The notes beneath the pieces are model-generated. The model searched no databases and was not told where the DNA came from. It saw only the letters and a list, made by a program, of their open reading frames with translations. From Podospora pseudoanserina (Eukaryota > Ascomycota > Sordariomycetes > Sordariales > Podosporaceae): a stretch of DNA of 64,000 nt. The translations under genes and the position numbers were made by a program. The stretch is taken from the NCBI RefSeq assembly GCF_035222485.1, contig NC_085923.1, positions 2,480,001-2,544,000 on the forward strand. Direction: 5' to 3'. Within the stretch, counting starts at the first letter, position 1. Each line of letters starts with the position of its first letter. This document shows, one piece after another, positions 9,921-19,549 of the stretch.

Positions 9921-12194
9921 ATGCTGAAAAAAATAATACGCAAGTCCCCGAGGAAACGCACCCGCACTCAGTCAATATCACCCACACGGCGCTGGTTTAC
10001 AAGATCGATGGCTGACCTGTTCGTCCACAGGCCCGACGTTGTGAGTGAAGCTAGCGCAAGAAGCATGGCTGTAAGAAAGGCTCAAGGCTCTGGCGCTGAG
10101 TCCTGTACTCGGCTCAACGGGGTGTCTAATGGTAATGGAACTCGAGGTGAAGGCTGGATGGCTCAGTATGACTGCGTTGGGCCACTGGAGGCTGCTGCAA
10201 GAAGACGGAATCCAGAAATCGATTCATCAAGCCCCTGTCTCACAGATCAGCTTCATGCTTTCACTGGACGGACGTCTGAAGAAACAAAGAAACCAAAACC
10301 ATGGTCGTTACGGAGTTCTTCAAGAAATGTGACGCTCTCAGCTCCGAGAGAATTCTTTGACGCAGCAGATAAGGACATTGAGGGAACTATCACGACGTAT
10401 GACGAGCTACGGAAGGCACTCAAGGACCACGAAGATGCACTTTCGTTTGAGAATACCTGCACGATCAACGCTTCGGTGCTCGAGATCAAGGCCAACGCTA
10501 AGCTTCAGGCTCTCAAAAAGGACGACATCGAACGCTATTACACGCCAGCTCCGCCCAGGCAGGGGTTTCAGGGCCAGGAGCATCCTCGTTTTTACGGAGA
10601 TCATTTCCTTTCCAACATCGACTTAATTCAACAAACCCAACTTTTCAGTCTCTTCCGCGCCATGCCCAAAGGCGCTCATCTTCATATTCACTTCAACGCT
10701 AACCTATTACCAAACTTTTTACTTGATATTGCGAAGGAGATGACCCGCATGTATATTTGGTGCAACATGCCACTGGTGAATGACAGGGGGCAGGTAGACC
10801 GGACCGCTTTGGATCGGTGCCGGGTACAGTTCAGTATTATGAACGAAGCGGCAGTGAAGGAGCGAGGCGAGGGCAATATTTTTGATGCCGCTTACCAAAA
10901 CAGGACTGTGATGCAGTTCTCTAGGTTTCGGGAAGAATTCCGTCGGAGGTACGCCCAGGAGGACATTGACAGAGTTGATAAATGGCTACAAAACAAGCTG
11001 GTCTTTGAAGAAGAGGAGGCCCACGGTTTGCTTCAAACAGCAAAAGGGTACGTGGACTCCGTTTCCTTGTGAAACCATTGCTAATCAGCAGTACAGGGCA
11101 TGGGAAAAGTTCAACGCGAGAACGCAAATGATGAAGGGCCTCTTCAACTATAAAAGTGCATACGCAAGATATACACGCCATTGCTTAGAGGAGTTCGCCG
11201 ATGACAACATCCAGTACGCCGAGATCCGTGTGAATTTCATGTCGACAAACCAAGTATGGGAAGATGACGGGTCCAAAAAACTTGACAACGAAGGAATCAC
11301 AGATCTGATTATCGATCAATACGAGAAATTCCAACGCCAGCATCAAGGAAAAGTGGTTCAGGGGCTCAAGATCATCTATTGCACGCCACGGTCATTCGAC
11401 ACCGAGCAGGTGGAAGAGTCGCTTCACGAGTGTCTCGAGTTCAAGCTCAAAGAGAAGTACTCAAACTACATTGCCGGTTTTGACTTGGTTGGCGAAGAAG
11501 GCAAAGGTCACCCCTTACATTACTTCACAAAGCAGCTGCTTCGATTCCAGAAGGCCTGTCGGCTAGCAGGAACCTCCATACCGCTTTTGTTGCACTGCGG
11601 TGAGACTCTGGATCATGGCGATGAGACGGACAGAAACCTGCTCGATGCTCTCCTGCTCGGGTCCAAGCGGATCGGCCACGGGTTTGCCCTGCCGCGGCAT
11701 CCTTTTATTATGGAGCAGATGAAACAGCACAACATCTGTGTGGAAGTGTGCCCAATATCGAACGAGATACTGGGACTCACGCCGAGAATAAGCGGGCACT
11801 CTGTGTACAACCTGCTGGCTAACAATGTCCACTGCACTGTGAGCACCGACAACGGGACACTATTTAGGTAGGTTTCCTTTGATATTGTCTCTCGCCAGGT
11901 ATGCTGACGTGCTCTAGATCGCGATTATCACACGACTTTTACCAAGTACTGGCAGGAAAGGCAGACATGACGCTCCATGGACTTCGGCAGCTGATTGAGT
12001 GGAGTCTTGAGCACTCGTGCATGGATGCAAAGGAGAGGGAAAAGGTGCATACCGCTTGGCTCCACATGTGGGAGAAGTTTTGTCTGAGGATTGTCAAGGG
12101 TGAATTTGACCAACCACAACAGCGAAGAGACGGCGAGGCTACCTTGGGGGTGGCTGGAAACGAGAAAAAGACAGCTGTTATGCCCGGCCCATGA
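9921..12194 (+). CDS. Adenosine deaminase-related protein (ADGF/CECR1 family)
   Basis: This is a metal-dependent hydrolase of the adenosine/AMP deaminase superfamily, predicted to deaminate adenosine or a related purine. Exons are 9921-11047, 11097-11867 and 11918-12194 (724 aa). The 49-nt and 50-nt introns have GTACGT and GTAGGT donors, and all phases agree. Conserved sites: zinc-binding HLHIH (253-257), catalytic LLLHCGETLDHG, second-shell RIGHGFAL, VEVCPISNEILG, and STDNGTLF, where the Asp before Asn should be the last metal ligand. Classic ADA/ADGF proteins have Asp-Asp-Pro here. No signal peptide is evident, unlike animal ADGFs. The first 150 residues are basic and poorly conserved in appearance. 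The true start is uncertain: an ATG at 9857 opens a 52-codon out-of-frame ORF across it, and an acceptor-like site (GCTGACCTGTTCGTCCACAG) ends at 10030. Confidence 0.88.
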
Positions 12195-13932
12195 TTCTTG
12201 GCCTCTCCCAGGGCCAGTAGAGACATGGAGAAACAGGAAGAAAGGTTTCGGGCGGTAGAATATGACAGGTATATGACAAAGACAGCAATGTGTCTGGCTG
12301 GGGTTTGTTTTGCAATCATGTCATGGTTCACGGTTATAAACGGGATTTTAAACGGTAGGACAGGGCACAGGGGGTATATGACGATGATGATACCATGTTT
12401 GGGAACGGATTAAGATTTTCTGGGCCTTCTTTGTTTGAGTATGACAGGCTCTGCTCACGGGCCGCGAGGCCATGTTTGGGGGTCGGGATGGAAGAAGCGA
12501 TACATGTCACATTCGTGAGTCCTTCTTAGGAGGCAGGGTTGGTTCATGGGTTTACTGGGCTGGTTTACTGGGCGAGTTACACACTGGGTTGTTAGAAGGG
12601 CAAAACAACGGTTGACGGGGACAATGGCAATGGATTTGGAGTTCATGGCGTTCAATCACCTAACTTCACCTTGGTCATCTCTCACAGCCAGCAACCAGTT
12701 TCAAGGCGATTCCCGGATGACTGAGATGACAGATCAAACTTTTCTCCTTTCTTCGGCCCTCTTCCCTTTGTCACTGTCAACCTTTACTCAATTCCCACCT
12801 GATCTCTCACGCCTGTTATCGACAAAGCGATCAGGCTGCCAGAGCCTCATGAGCAGTCCGTCAAATCAGGTACGTCTCCATTTTGGGCCGCCCCGCATTT
12901 ACATTGCCATACAACTGTTGGTTGCATCATGTTTGCACCTTCGCTCGGATTTGCGGACCAAGCCATCCACCTATCCATCACCCATCAGGCTGAGGGGGGG
13001 CTGAGACGTGCGCGCGGTCACGACTTCAACCACTCAGGCAACATCGCTCGCATTACATAGTTCCCATCCCACCATCCCTCAGGAAAGTGAAGGGGGAACG
13101 ACCGGGGGGGAATTTCCCTTTCCTACAACAAGAAGCCTACACTATCGTTCCACCTGAGGTATGTGTGTCAGCGTAATTGGACAAGGTCGGCGATAGACTG
13201 GGCCCAAATCAAGGCTTGTAAGCGCGCCGCAGAGGCTCTACGGTAAACAATCGACTTTGTTTCCAGGACATGAAAGATCATTCTCGGGGAGGATGGTTAG
13301 AGAATGCATTCTATGCAGGGGCCTTTTCCACCCGCTCCGCTCCCGTTTTTGGCCTTCTGAGATCTTACTATCACTGGGTACCGCTGCCGTGGAGCTGGAT
13401 CAGGCTGAGATGTTCAGGGACGAAGGAATATGAAACCCCTGGTTGAAGATGTGGTATTAAACCCACTACAGCTCACCTCCATTTCATCTTCTTCATTTAG
13501 CACATAGACTGAAGTCAGCAGCGTTTTTCTTTTTGTCTTATGTCTAGGTGCCGGTGAAACCGCCAGCGAACAACCTCAAAGTTTGCCTTACTCGTCGGGC
13601 GTTTCTCTCACACACGCATTTTCCAATCATCGCTTCTATTGCCTGTTTTCACCCCACCGATTGACGAGACAGGTGTAACACACAGCTACCATATGGTGCA
13701 CCTAGATTGTTTGCGCCAAGCTGAACTAGAGCTGAGCCTTCAATCATCCCTGACTGGGCGTTTCGAGCGTCGACGACGTGGCCGCGCGACGAACTTTTTT
13801 CTTCTCTCTGAATAGTTGTAAACAATACAGTGTTGGTCTCGTCAAGGTTCTCTTTTACTCTTGTTCTTCAGAGTCGTATCTAGGAGACTTTGAGCGCCTG
13901 TATTATACGTTATTCTGGACAGCATCGTCGCC
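12195..13932. other. Intergenic region
   Basis: This 1.7-kb spacer lies between two same-strand genes. No coding exon is recognised. The part just before 13933 is pyrimidine-rich and is probably the promoter and 5' UTR of the next gene. Confidence 0.5.
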
Positions 13933-15609
13933 ATGACCAGCCTTCCGCTGCCTCTGGATGAGGATGCTCCCACGGGAGCGCTTGCTTGGTATGTATTTCC
14001 CTCGAATCCCTTCAGAACTTACCTTAACAGAGTAACTAACTTTCAACAAAGGTTCCCATACGGCCGTCAGGATCTTCCAGGTTGGCGCTTCGACGTCATC
14101 ACCCTCCTCGCCATCATCGGCGAGTCCAGCGTCGCTGAACACGCCCAAACCCTCACAGCATCCCGTCTCTGCCTCCTCCCACGTATCATCCCCGCCCCTC
14201 AAGCCCTCCTCAAACCAGTGCGGCCTCAACGACTCCCAGAAGCCAACGCCAAAATGACAGGCGTACACAGCGGGGTGGTACTCGACACGGTAGGTTTCTT
14301 CGCAAACATCCTACAACCCCTCGACGAGATGAAGCCCTTCTCCTTCAAAGTCCTCGAGATCAAGCACACGAAGGAAGCTTTGGAAGCCATCAAAGCGGGC
14401 AAAACAAGAGAGGAAAAGGGGAGACTTACCACCTCCACCAAGGGCAGCAACTGGTGGAGAAGAGGCTGGAGAGGGCAGCAAAAACCAACAGCACTGCATA
14501 TCAAACCTACCACTGATACCACCACAGTCCTCACCCCCTCCCAACCAAGCTTCTTCGGCCCAACCAACGCCAACCCAACCGAAAAACCACCCACCCGTAA
14601 ACCCACTGTTCGGTTCGCCACAGCAGCGGCAGACGATGACCTCGAACGAGGCGGCTCCTCCACCACCACGCTCACAACCTCTGATAATAACCACCCCCAC
14701 CTCCCCCACCACCGAACATCAACCATCAGACCCTCCGTCCCGGCAACGTTATGCTCCCCCGTGCACCTACTTTCGATTTTTTCATTTGCCCTCACACTGG
14801 CAATCATCATCCTCTCCGCCCTCTGGGAAGACGGCACGGCCATTCTGGCCATAGTATTGATGTCGCTGGCCTCGTCGGTGGTTTGCTACGCCTCGCTGTG
14901 GAAGCCCGTTCTCATGAACAGGACCACTTCGGGAAAGGTGCCCGAGGGGGATGTCGTGATCAGGACGAGGGAGGGGGCGTTTCTGCTGATTAAATGCACC
15001 GAGGAGGTGGCGCGGGAGCTGTATTCCGGGACGGAGGAGTGCAAGTATGTGGTGGAGAGCGATCTGTACAGGCTGTACATGGGGTTGGGGATGGTGCTGC
15101 TGATGGTGAGCGTGGTGTTGCTGGGGAACTGCGGGTGGAACAGTCAGGTGCTGATTGGGGGGGGTTATATCTGTTTGAACGGGCTGTATTGGATGATGGG
15201 GTTGGTGGAGGAGAAGAGGTTTTGGGATGTGGATAGGAGGTATACCGTTCGGGATGTGACCAAGGAGGATTCAAAGGGCGCGCATGCTTTTCCGGAGGGG
15301 AAGGATAAGTGGGAGAAGGATCGGTTGGAGGATGATGAGATTCCTAGTTTTACGAGGACGATGTGGTATGCGATCAGGGAGACGAAGGGGCAGGTGGCGT
15401 GGGTGAAGAGGAGCGGGGCGATGCCGAAGACGAAGCAGTGGAAGAGGTGGTTGGAGGAAGCGCAGAAGATGGCTGAGAAGGGAGAGAGAGGGTGGAAGGC
15501 GGTGAGGAGGAAGGGGGAGATTATGAGGGAGGAGGGGGCCGAAGATGATGCGGAACAGATGGCGCCTGCGCAGGAGGTGCAGAGGAGGGGGACTGTGAGG
15601 GGGGAGTGA
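13933..15609 (+). CDS. Unknown fungal membrane protein
   Basis: Exons are 13933-13988 and 14052-15609 (537 aa), separated by a 63-nt intron with GTATGT donor, AGTAACTAAC branch and AAAG acceptor. Splicing joins ALAW to FPYGRQDLPGW. The intron length is a multiple of three and has no stop, so an unspliced message would insert 21 residues. The N-terminal third looks globular (WRFDVITLLAIIGESSVAEHA; LPEANAKMTGVHSGVVLDTVG). A Thr/Pro-rich low-complexity part follows. Four hydrophobic spans come next (LLSIFSFALTLAIIILSALW; ILAIVLMSLASSVVCYASLW; GLGMVLLMVSVVLLGNCGW; VLIGGGYICLNGLYWMMGLV), and the C-terminal tail is charged. I do not recognise a named family. It could act at an internal membrane, but nothing shows which. 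Confidence 0.8.
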   Translation: MTSLPLPLDEDAPTGALAWYVFPSNPFRTYLNRVTNFQQRFPYGRQDLPGWRFDVITLLAIIGESSVAEHAQTLTASRLCLLPRIIPAPQALLKPVRPQRLPEANAKMTGVHSGVVLDTVGFFANILQPLDEMKPFSFKVLEIKHTKEALEAIKAGKTREEKGRLTTSTKGSNWWRRGWRGQQKPTALHIKPTTDTTTVLTPSQPSFFGPTNANPTEKPPTRKPTVRFATAAADDDLERGGSSTTTLTTSDNNHPHLPHHRTSTIRPSVPATLCSPVHLLSIFSFALTLAIIILSALWEDGTAILAIVLMSLASSVVCYASLWKPVLMNRTTSGKVPEGDVVIRTREGAFLLIKCTEEVARELYSGTEECKYVVESDLYRLYMGLGMVLLMVSVVLLGNCGWNSQVLIGGGYICLNGLYWMMGLVEEKRFWDVDRRYTVRDVTKEDSKGAHAFPEGKDKWEKDRLEDDEIPSFTRTMWYAIRETKGQVAWVKRSGAMPKTKQWKRWLEEAQKMAEKGERGWKAVRRKGEIMREEGAEDDAEQMAPAQEVQRRGTVRGE

Positions 15610-16723
15610 GGGAAGTTGTGTGGTGGGTGTTGGGTTGTATGAATATCATGATGCCTTGGGCGTAGCATTGGTTTGGATCTAGGATAATGACCATCATCAT
15701 AGAAAAAGGTTGGGTAGGGTCAAAATACTAGGACTCTCATGAGATGTCGTCAAACGTGGATCGCGAACACGAGCACTAGCCTTCAAAAAACGTGAAACAA
15801 TCTTTCGTCGACGCTGGAGTTAACGTTTGGTTCCATCCGAACCCCATAGCACAACCCGGGCCTGGCCCTTGAATCCCGAGAGCTTGGGACCCCGCGACAA
15901 GCTTTCTATAAGTTGGCTCGAGCTTTCATGAACCTCATCTACTTCAAAGACTGACTAGGCTCCCGTTTCTTCACATGGCAGATGTACCTACTAACCTGCA
16001 GGAGCACATTTCTTCCCCGGAATCTCCCCGGCATTGTCTTGTCACCATTTACAAAGTAGCCCAGCCTCGGAATACAAAGGAAGCAGAAAACGTGCCGCGG
16101 CATGCCGTGCCGTACCTCCAAAACCCGGAGACATCGGAGGTGGGACCGGATCTCGGCCGGGTCTCGGCCGGCTAAGAACCTCATATTCACCTCGGCGCTG
16201 GCCAAGAAACTCCACAGGTTTGTTTCCCTTGGGATTTTCCAGCTGTTAGGGAACATGCCTGGAAACCCAGAAGCGTCATTTTTTTCACTGCAAGGTTCCA
16301 TGTTGTCGATCACTTTTTGATGATGGCTGATAAGTGCTGACGTGCAGTTTTGAATCCATCCATCCCATCCCACATCCGCTTGTTGCGGTTAGAGAAACCG
16401 GATATTTCCCCAAAGTTTTTTTTTAAGTTTTTTTTTTTTCCCCTTCCTTCCTGTGGCCTCCTCAATGCCACCGGGATTTATGGAGTATTCCACTCAAATC
16501 ACAGTCCCATCCTCCACAATTGAGGATATCACAGTGGGATCTCTGCAAAGTTTCTCAAGTTTCAGCCGATGGCGCCATCGTCCCGCATCTCCATTTCCTG
16601 GATCTGGATTCTGAACAAAAAAGTTTTGAAGGTGGGGTTGGCTGGTTGAAGTGGATAAGGTGGATTTTGAATACGAAACCCTGCAAGGGCAGGCAGGGCT
16701 AAGGTGGAATTAGCCGAAGCGAG

Positions 16724-16730
16724 TGACTCA
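16724..16730 (+). promoter_or_regulatory. TGACTCA motif, distal CPC1/GCN4-type site
   Basis: A perfect GCN4/CPC1 recognition heptamer lies about 1.36 kb upstream of uORF1 of cpc-1. By sequence it could be an autoregulatory site, but the distance makes function uncertain. Confidence 0.35.
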
Positions 16731-17831
16731 CAAAACTCAATTGCTGTTCAACACAACGGTTGCAAGTGGTCAGCAAAGCAATTGGGGGTTTTGATTCGAC
16801 GGCGCAAAAAGAAGAGGTGAGCTTGTTGTAAGAGAAAGGGAACTGCAGAGGTCTTGTGTGTGCTATCATCAATATATCCAGATGTGGGTGGGCTTTGAGG
16901 CGGAGTCGTGTCTTGTGCCTCGAATGTAGTGTAGGGCTGCTGTTTTTCCATCCTCGATGCTGTGCGACCGACCGCCTCGCTGTTGTTGCCCAATCTTCAC
17001 AGCCCTCGAGGACATCTGTCTGGAAACGTTTCCTTTTCTTCTTCAGCCGGGAGAAAGGACCGCAAGTTGATAGGACTACCACCGTAGCTGCGCGGTCCTA
17101 GCGGCTCTTCGACAATTGGACGATGTTACACATGCAAGCACTTCGCAAGGCGTTGCGCGTCCGGGCAGTCGGTCCCTTGACGGTTACGCAGCCCTGCCTT
17201 GTGCGCCCCCATGGAAATTACCCACATGTCCACATGGACGATTTGCAATAATTCATTGCAGTTCCATGCGGCTCTTTTCTCACAGCTCATATGTGTCTAG
17301 TTGTCGGTGTGCTCTACGAATCTCCTTGTTGCTTTCGGGTTCTATGTCAACTTTTTGACATGTCAAGCCCACCGCGCCCTTGGGAGGCCTGGCAGACACC
17401 CTGAACCGTGCCGCCGGCGTAAGCCCGTCCGAGCGTCGCTCTTTTGCTGCAGTTCAACCGGAAAGGCAGAGTGGGCCCAAATCCCACTGGTCCCGTGTTA
17501 TTGGATGGGAGCCTTGTGATGAGATCCACGGTGGGGCAGTGCTACACCAGAGTGTACCACGGTACAGAATATTCAAATGGACCATCTTGGGGCCGATTGG
17601 AGTCTATGTGTCGGGAGAAGCTGAAGAAGGTGCGAGGAAGACTGGCTCTTATGAAATTTGTGTCAGCTAACGAATCCGACACAAACCCAATGGGAGATCA
17701 GCTTTCGCGAATGTGTTGAAGCCAAAGCTGGGCTTCAAAACTAGCAGCGACGCTACGCGGTTTGGAGCCCCGCAGTCTGCAACGTTGTCAAGGCTGCGCT
17801 TTTTTTTGGAGCCGGTCGGTCCTCAAGTTTG

Positions 17832-17838
17832 TGACTCA
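17832..17838 (+). promoter_or_regulatory. TGACTCA motif, proximal CPC1/GCN4-type site
   Basis: A perfect GCN4/CPC1 heptamer lies about 245 bp upstream of uORF1. Autoregulation of cpc-1/cpcA through such elements is known in other filamentous fungi, so this is a likely autoregulatory element. Confidence 0.6.
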
Positions 17839-18082
17839 CACTTGCCCTTTTCGGCTGACCGTCGGCGCAGCCAATCAGATGGCAGATCCCACCGCGCTGC
17901 CGCCTTGGAAGCCTCTGCGGCCTGGGGCAGGCGTCGGGGTGGGGCGTCCGCTCTGCTTGCCCAGGCAGTTCGCTGCCTGATTAAAACGTCCTCTGCGCCC
18001 ACTTTTCCGTCCTGCTTTCTCTTTCTCTCACCAAACCACTCACAACAACCAATTTTCAGAACAACCCAAGGCATCTACCAAG

Positions 18083-18091
18083 ATGCGTTAA
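18083..18091 (+). promoter_or_regulatory. uORF1 of the cpc-1 leader (Met-Arg-stop)
   Basis: ATG CGT TAA has A at -3 and encodes only two codons. It is the first ATG seen in the presumed leader and lies 693 nt before the CPC1 start. GCN4-type control uses a short re-initiation-permissive first uORF, and this fits that role. Its stop is in the same frame as CPC1. The transcription start is not known, so inclusion in the mRNA is inferred. Confidence 0.6.
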
Positions 18092-18778
18092 ATCACCCCC
18101 TCCCCTCGTCGGAACTGCTCTTTGAGCCTCGTCAACATTTCTTCTTTTAAGAATTTTAACAATCTCCCCTCTCAACCCCCCCCTTCAGCTCTACCTTCAC
18201 AGGTTGAACTGAACTACAGCACCCAGCTCTCCAGCTCGCGCTCCGGTTCACATCCCACCACCGCCATTCCCGGCCCAGACTTTTCAGTCTTCACCACGGA
18301 TTCACATCAGTCATCATGGACTCCCTCCAGTACCTCGAGCCTGCCGGCACATTCCGCGCATCAACAGCCCCCACAGAATCTCAGCTTGCCCCAACAGGAC
18401 TTCGTCTTGTTCGATTCGCCGATCAATCATCGTCCACATAGTAGCCGTACTACATCGCAACCTTCCGCCCACGGAGGTGTAAATCAACCACAGCAATATC
18501 GTAATCAGCCGCTCTTCCCGCAGCAGATCCCATCGCCATCACTGCAGAATCAGCGAGTTGCGAACATCATCCAGGCAACCGGCCACTCCACGACTTCATC
18601 GGCATTCACCAATCGGTTTACTACACAGAACTCGCGCCCATCGCCGCAACAGTTCTACGCCTCGTCCGCTCCATCTTCGTCTGTTGCTCTGAACATTACC
18701 AAGCAACGCCAGCACCGCCAGCACCGCCCACCCGTTCCCCTGTTCCCACAAGGTCCCGGCGGCGTGCCACCAGGCAAG
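18092..18778 (+). other. AUG-less in-frame extension of the CPC1 frame
   Basis: From the uORF1 stop to the CPC1 ATG the CPC1 frame has no stop for 229 codons and no ATG. The conceptual product is rich in Gln, Ser and Pro and includes a hydrophobic/acidic patch (QQDFVLFDSPIN), as in transactivation domains. Codons look coding-like from about 18220. It could be the N-terminus of a longer CPC1 made from a near-cognate start or an upstream spliced exon, or only a conserved leader. Part of it is also read in another frame as uORF2. Confidence 0.45.
18316..18441 (+). promoter_or_regulatory. uORF2 of the cpc-1 leader (41 codons)
   Basis: The ATG at 18316 sits in a strong context (A at -3, G at +4). 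It opens exactly 41 codons starting MDSLQYLEPAG and ends with TAG at 18439-18441. From memory, the Neurospora crassa cpc-1 leader carries uORFs of 20 and 41 codons, so the length match is striking. The expected role is to intercept ribosomes in amino-acid-replete cells. No other ATG occurs between its stop and the CPC1 ATG, 337 nt away, as re-initiation control needs. Confidence 0.75.
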
Positions 18779-19549
18779 ATGAACATTCAAGGTAATTTCA
18801 CTCCGCAACACCACCTTGCTCGCCACAGAGGCTCACACATGAGATCAGACCTGGATTTGGACGACTTCACCGCCTTTGAGGGCGGTGCGTCTACCACGTA
18901 CTCGTCGCCAGCTCTCCCGACTGTCTTCGATCTGAGCTCCAGCGTCTCGAGCACGGGGCAAAACCTGGCCACCGTCTCTCCTCAAGAGCTCATGATGAAC
19001 GAGCCCTTCATGTCAGCACCCAACTCCACTGCCTTCACCGCTTTGACTTCGCCATCGCTGTATAACGGTTCCCCCGATTTCTGCGACAGCTATGAGACCT
19101 CTCCTCACTTTGGAGGAGGAGGTGATTTCGACTCCAACCCGGACAACTGGTTCCCCCTTTTCCCAACAACCAACACGGAACCAGAAGCCCCCAAGGAGGC
19201 GCTTGTTGGGCCTAAGCCTGAAGAGTCCCCAGTAATTACCGCCGAGGAGCTCGAAGTCAAGTCGCCGGCATCGGGACATCGTCGCAAGTCAAGCACTTCT
19301 CCACCAACCCGCCACTCGTCCATCGCCGGTGTCAACTCTCGCCGCCGCGACAAGCCCCTTCCTCCCATTATTGTCGACGATCCCACGGATACTGTCGCGA
19401 TGAAGCGTGCTCGCAACACTCTTGCGGCTCGCAAGTCTCGGGAGCGCAAGGCCGCTCGCTTGGATGAGCTTGAGGAGAAGATTGAGAAGCTCTCTGCTGA
19501 GCGTGATCATTGGAAGCAGCTGGCTTTGCAACTAGGTGCAAAGGAGTAA
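18779..19549 (+). CDS. cpc-1: Cross-pathway control bZIP transcription factor CPC1 (GCN4 homologue)
   Basis: This is the activator of amino-acid biosynthesis genes under starvation and it binds TGACTCA. The 256-residue protein has an acidic/Ser-rich N-terminal half (DLDLDDFTAFEGG, TVFDLSSSVSS, NWFPLFP). A Ser/Pro linker (GHRRKSSTSPPTRHSS) precedes RRRDKPLPPIIV. The C-terminal bZIP has basic region KRARNTLAARKSRERKAARL and a short leucine zipper (LDELEEKIEKLSAERDHWKQL), as in GCN4. N. crassa CPC1 is close in length (270 aa from memory). The ATG at 18779 is the first in frame after two uORFs; an in-frame ATG at 18839 is an alternative. The frame is also open 229 codons upstream without an ATG. 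There is no intron in the coding part. Confidence 0.93.
   Translation: MNIQGNFTPQHHLARHRGSHMRSDLDLDDFTAFEGGASTTYSSPALPTVFDLSSSVSSTGQNLATVSPQELMMNEPFMSAPNSTAFTALTSPSLYNGSPDFCDSYETSPHFGGGGDFDSNPDNWFPLFPTTNTEPEAPKEALVGPKPEESPVITAEELEVKSPASGHRRKSSTSPPTRHSSIAGVNSRRRDKPLPPIIVDDPTDTVAMKRARNTLAARKSRERKAARLDELEEKIEKLSAERDHWKQLALQLGAKE

Larger units (their letters stand above)
15610..18082. other. Intergenic region upstream of cpc-1
   Basis: This 2.5-kb spacer has no supported gene. It contains two TGACTCA sites (16724 and 17832). The segment from about 17800 to 18080 is probably the cpc-1 core promoter and transcription start region. Confidence 0.55.

Noticed and set aside
14226-14852. 208-codon open frame antisense to the unknown membrane protein
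   Set aside because: It lies over a Thr/Pro low-complexity part of the sense gene, whose introns and spans are coherent.
18779-18839. Small intron in the cpc-1 coding start (GTAATT to CACAG)
   Set aside because: It would be only about 37 nt, with a weak donor and no branch site; the frame is intact without splicing.
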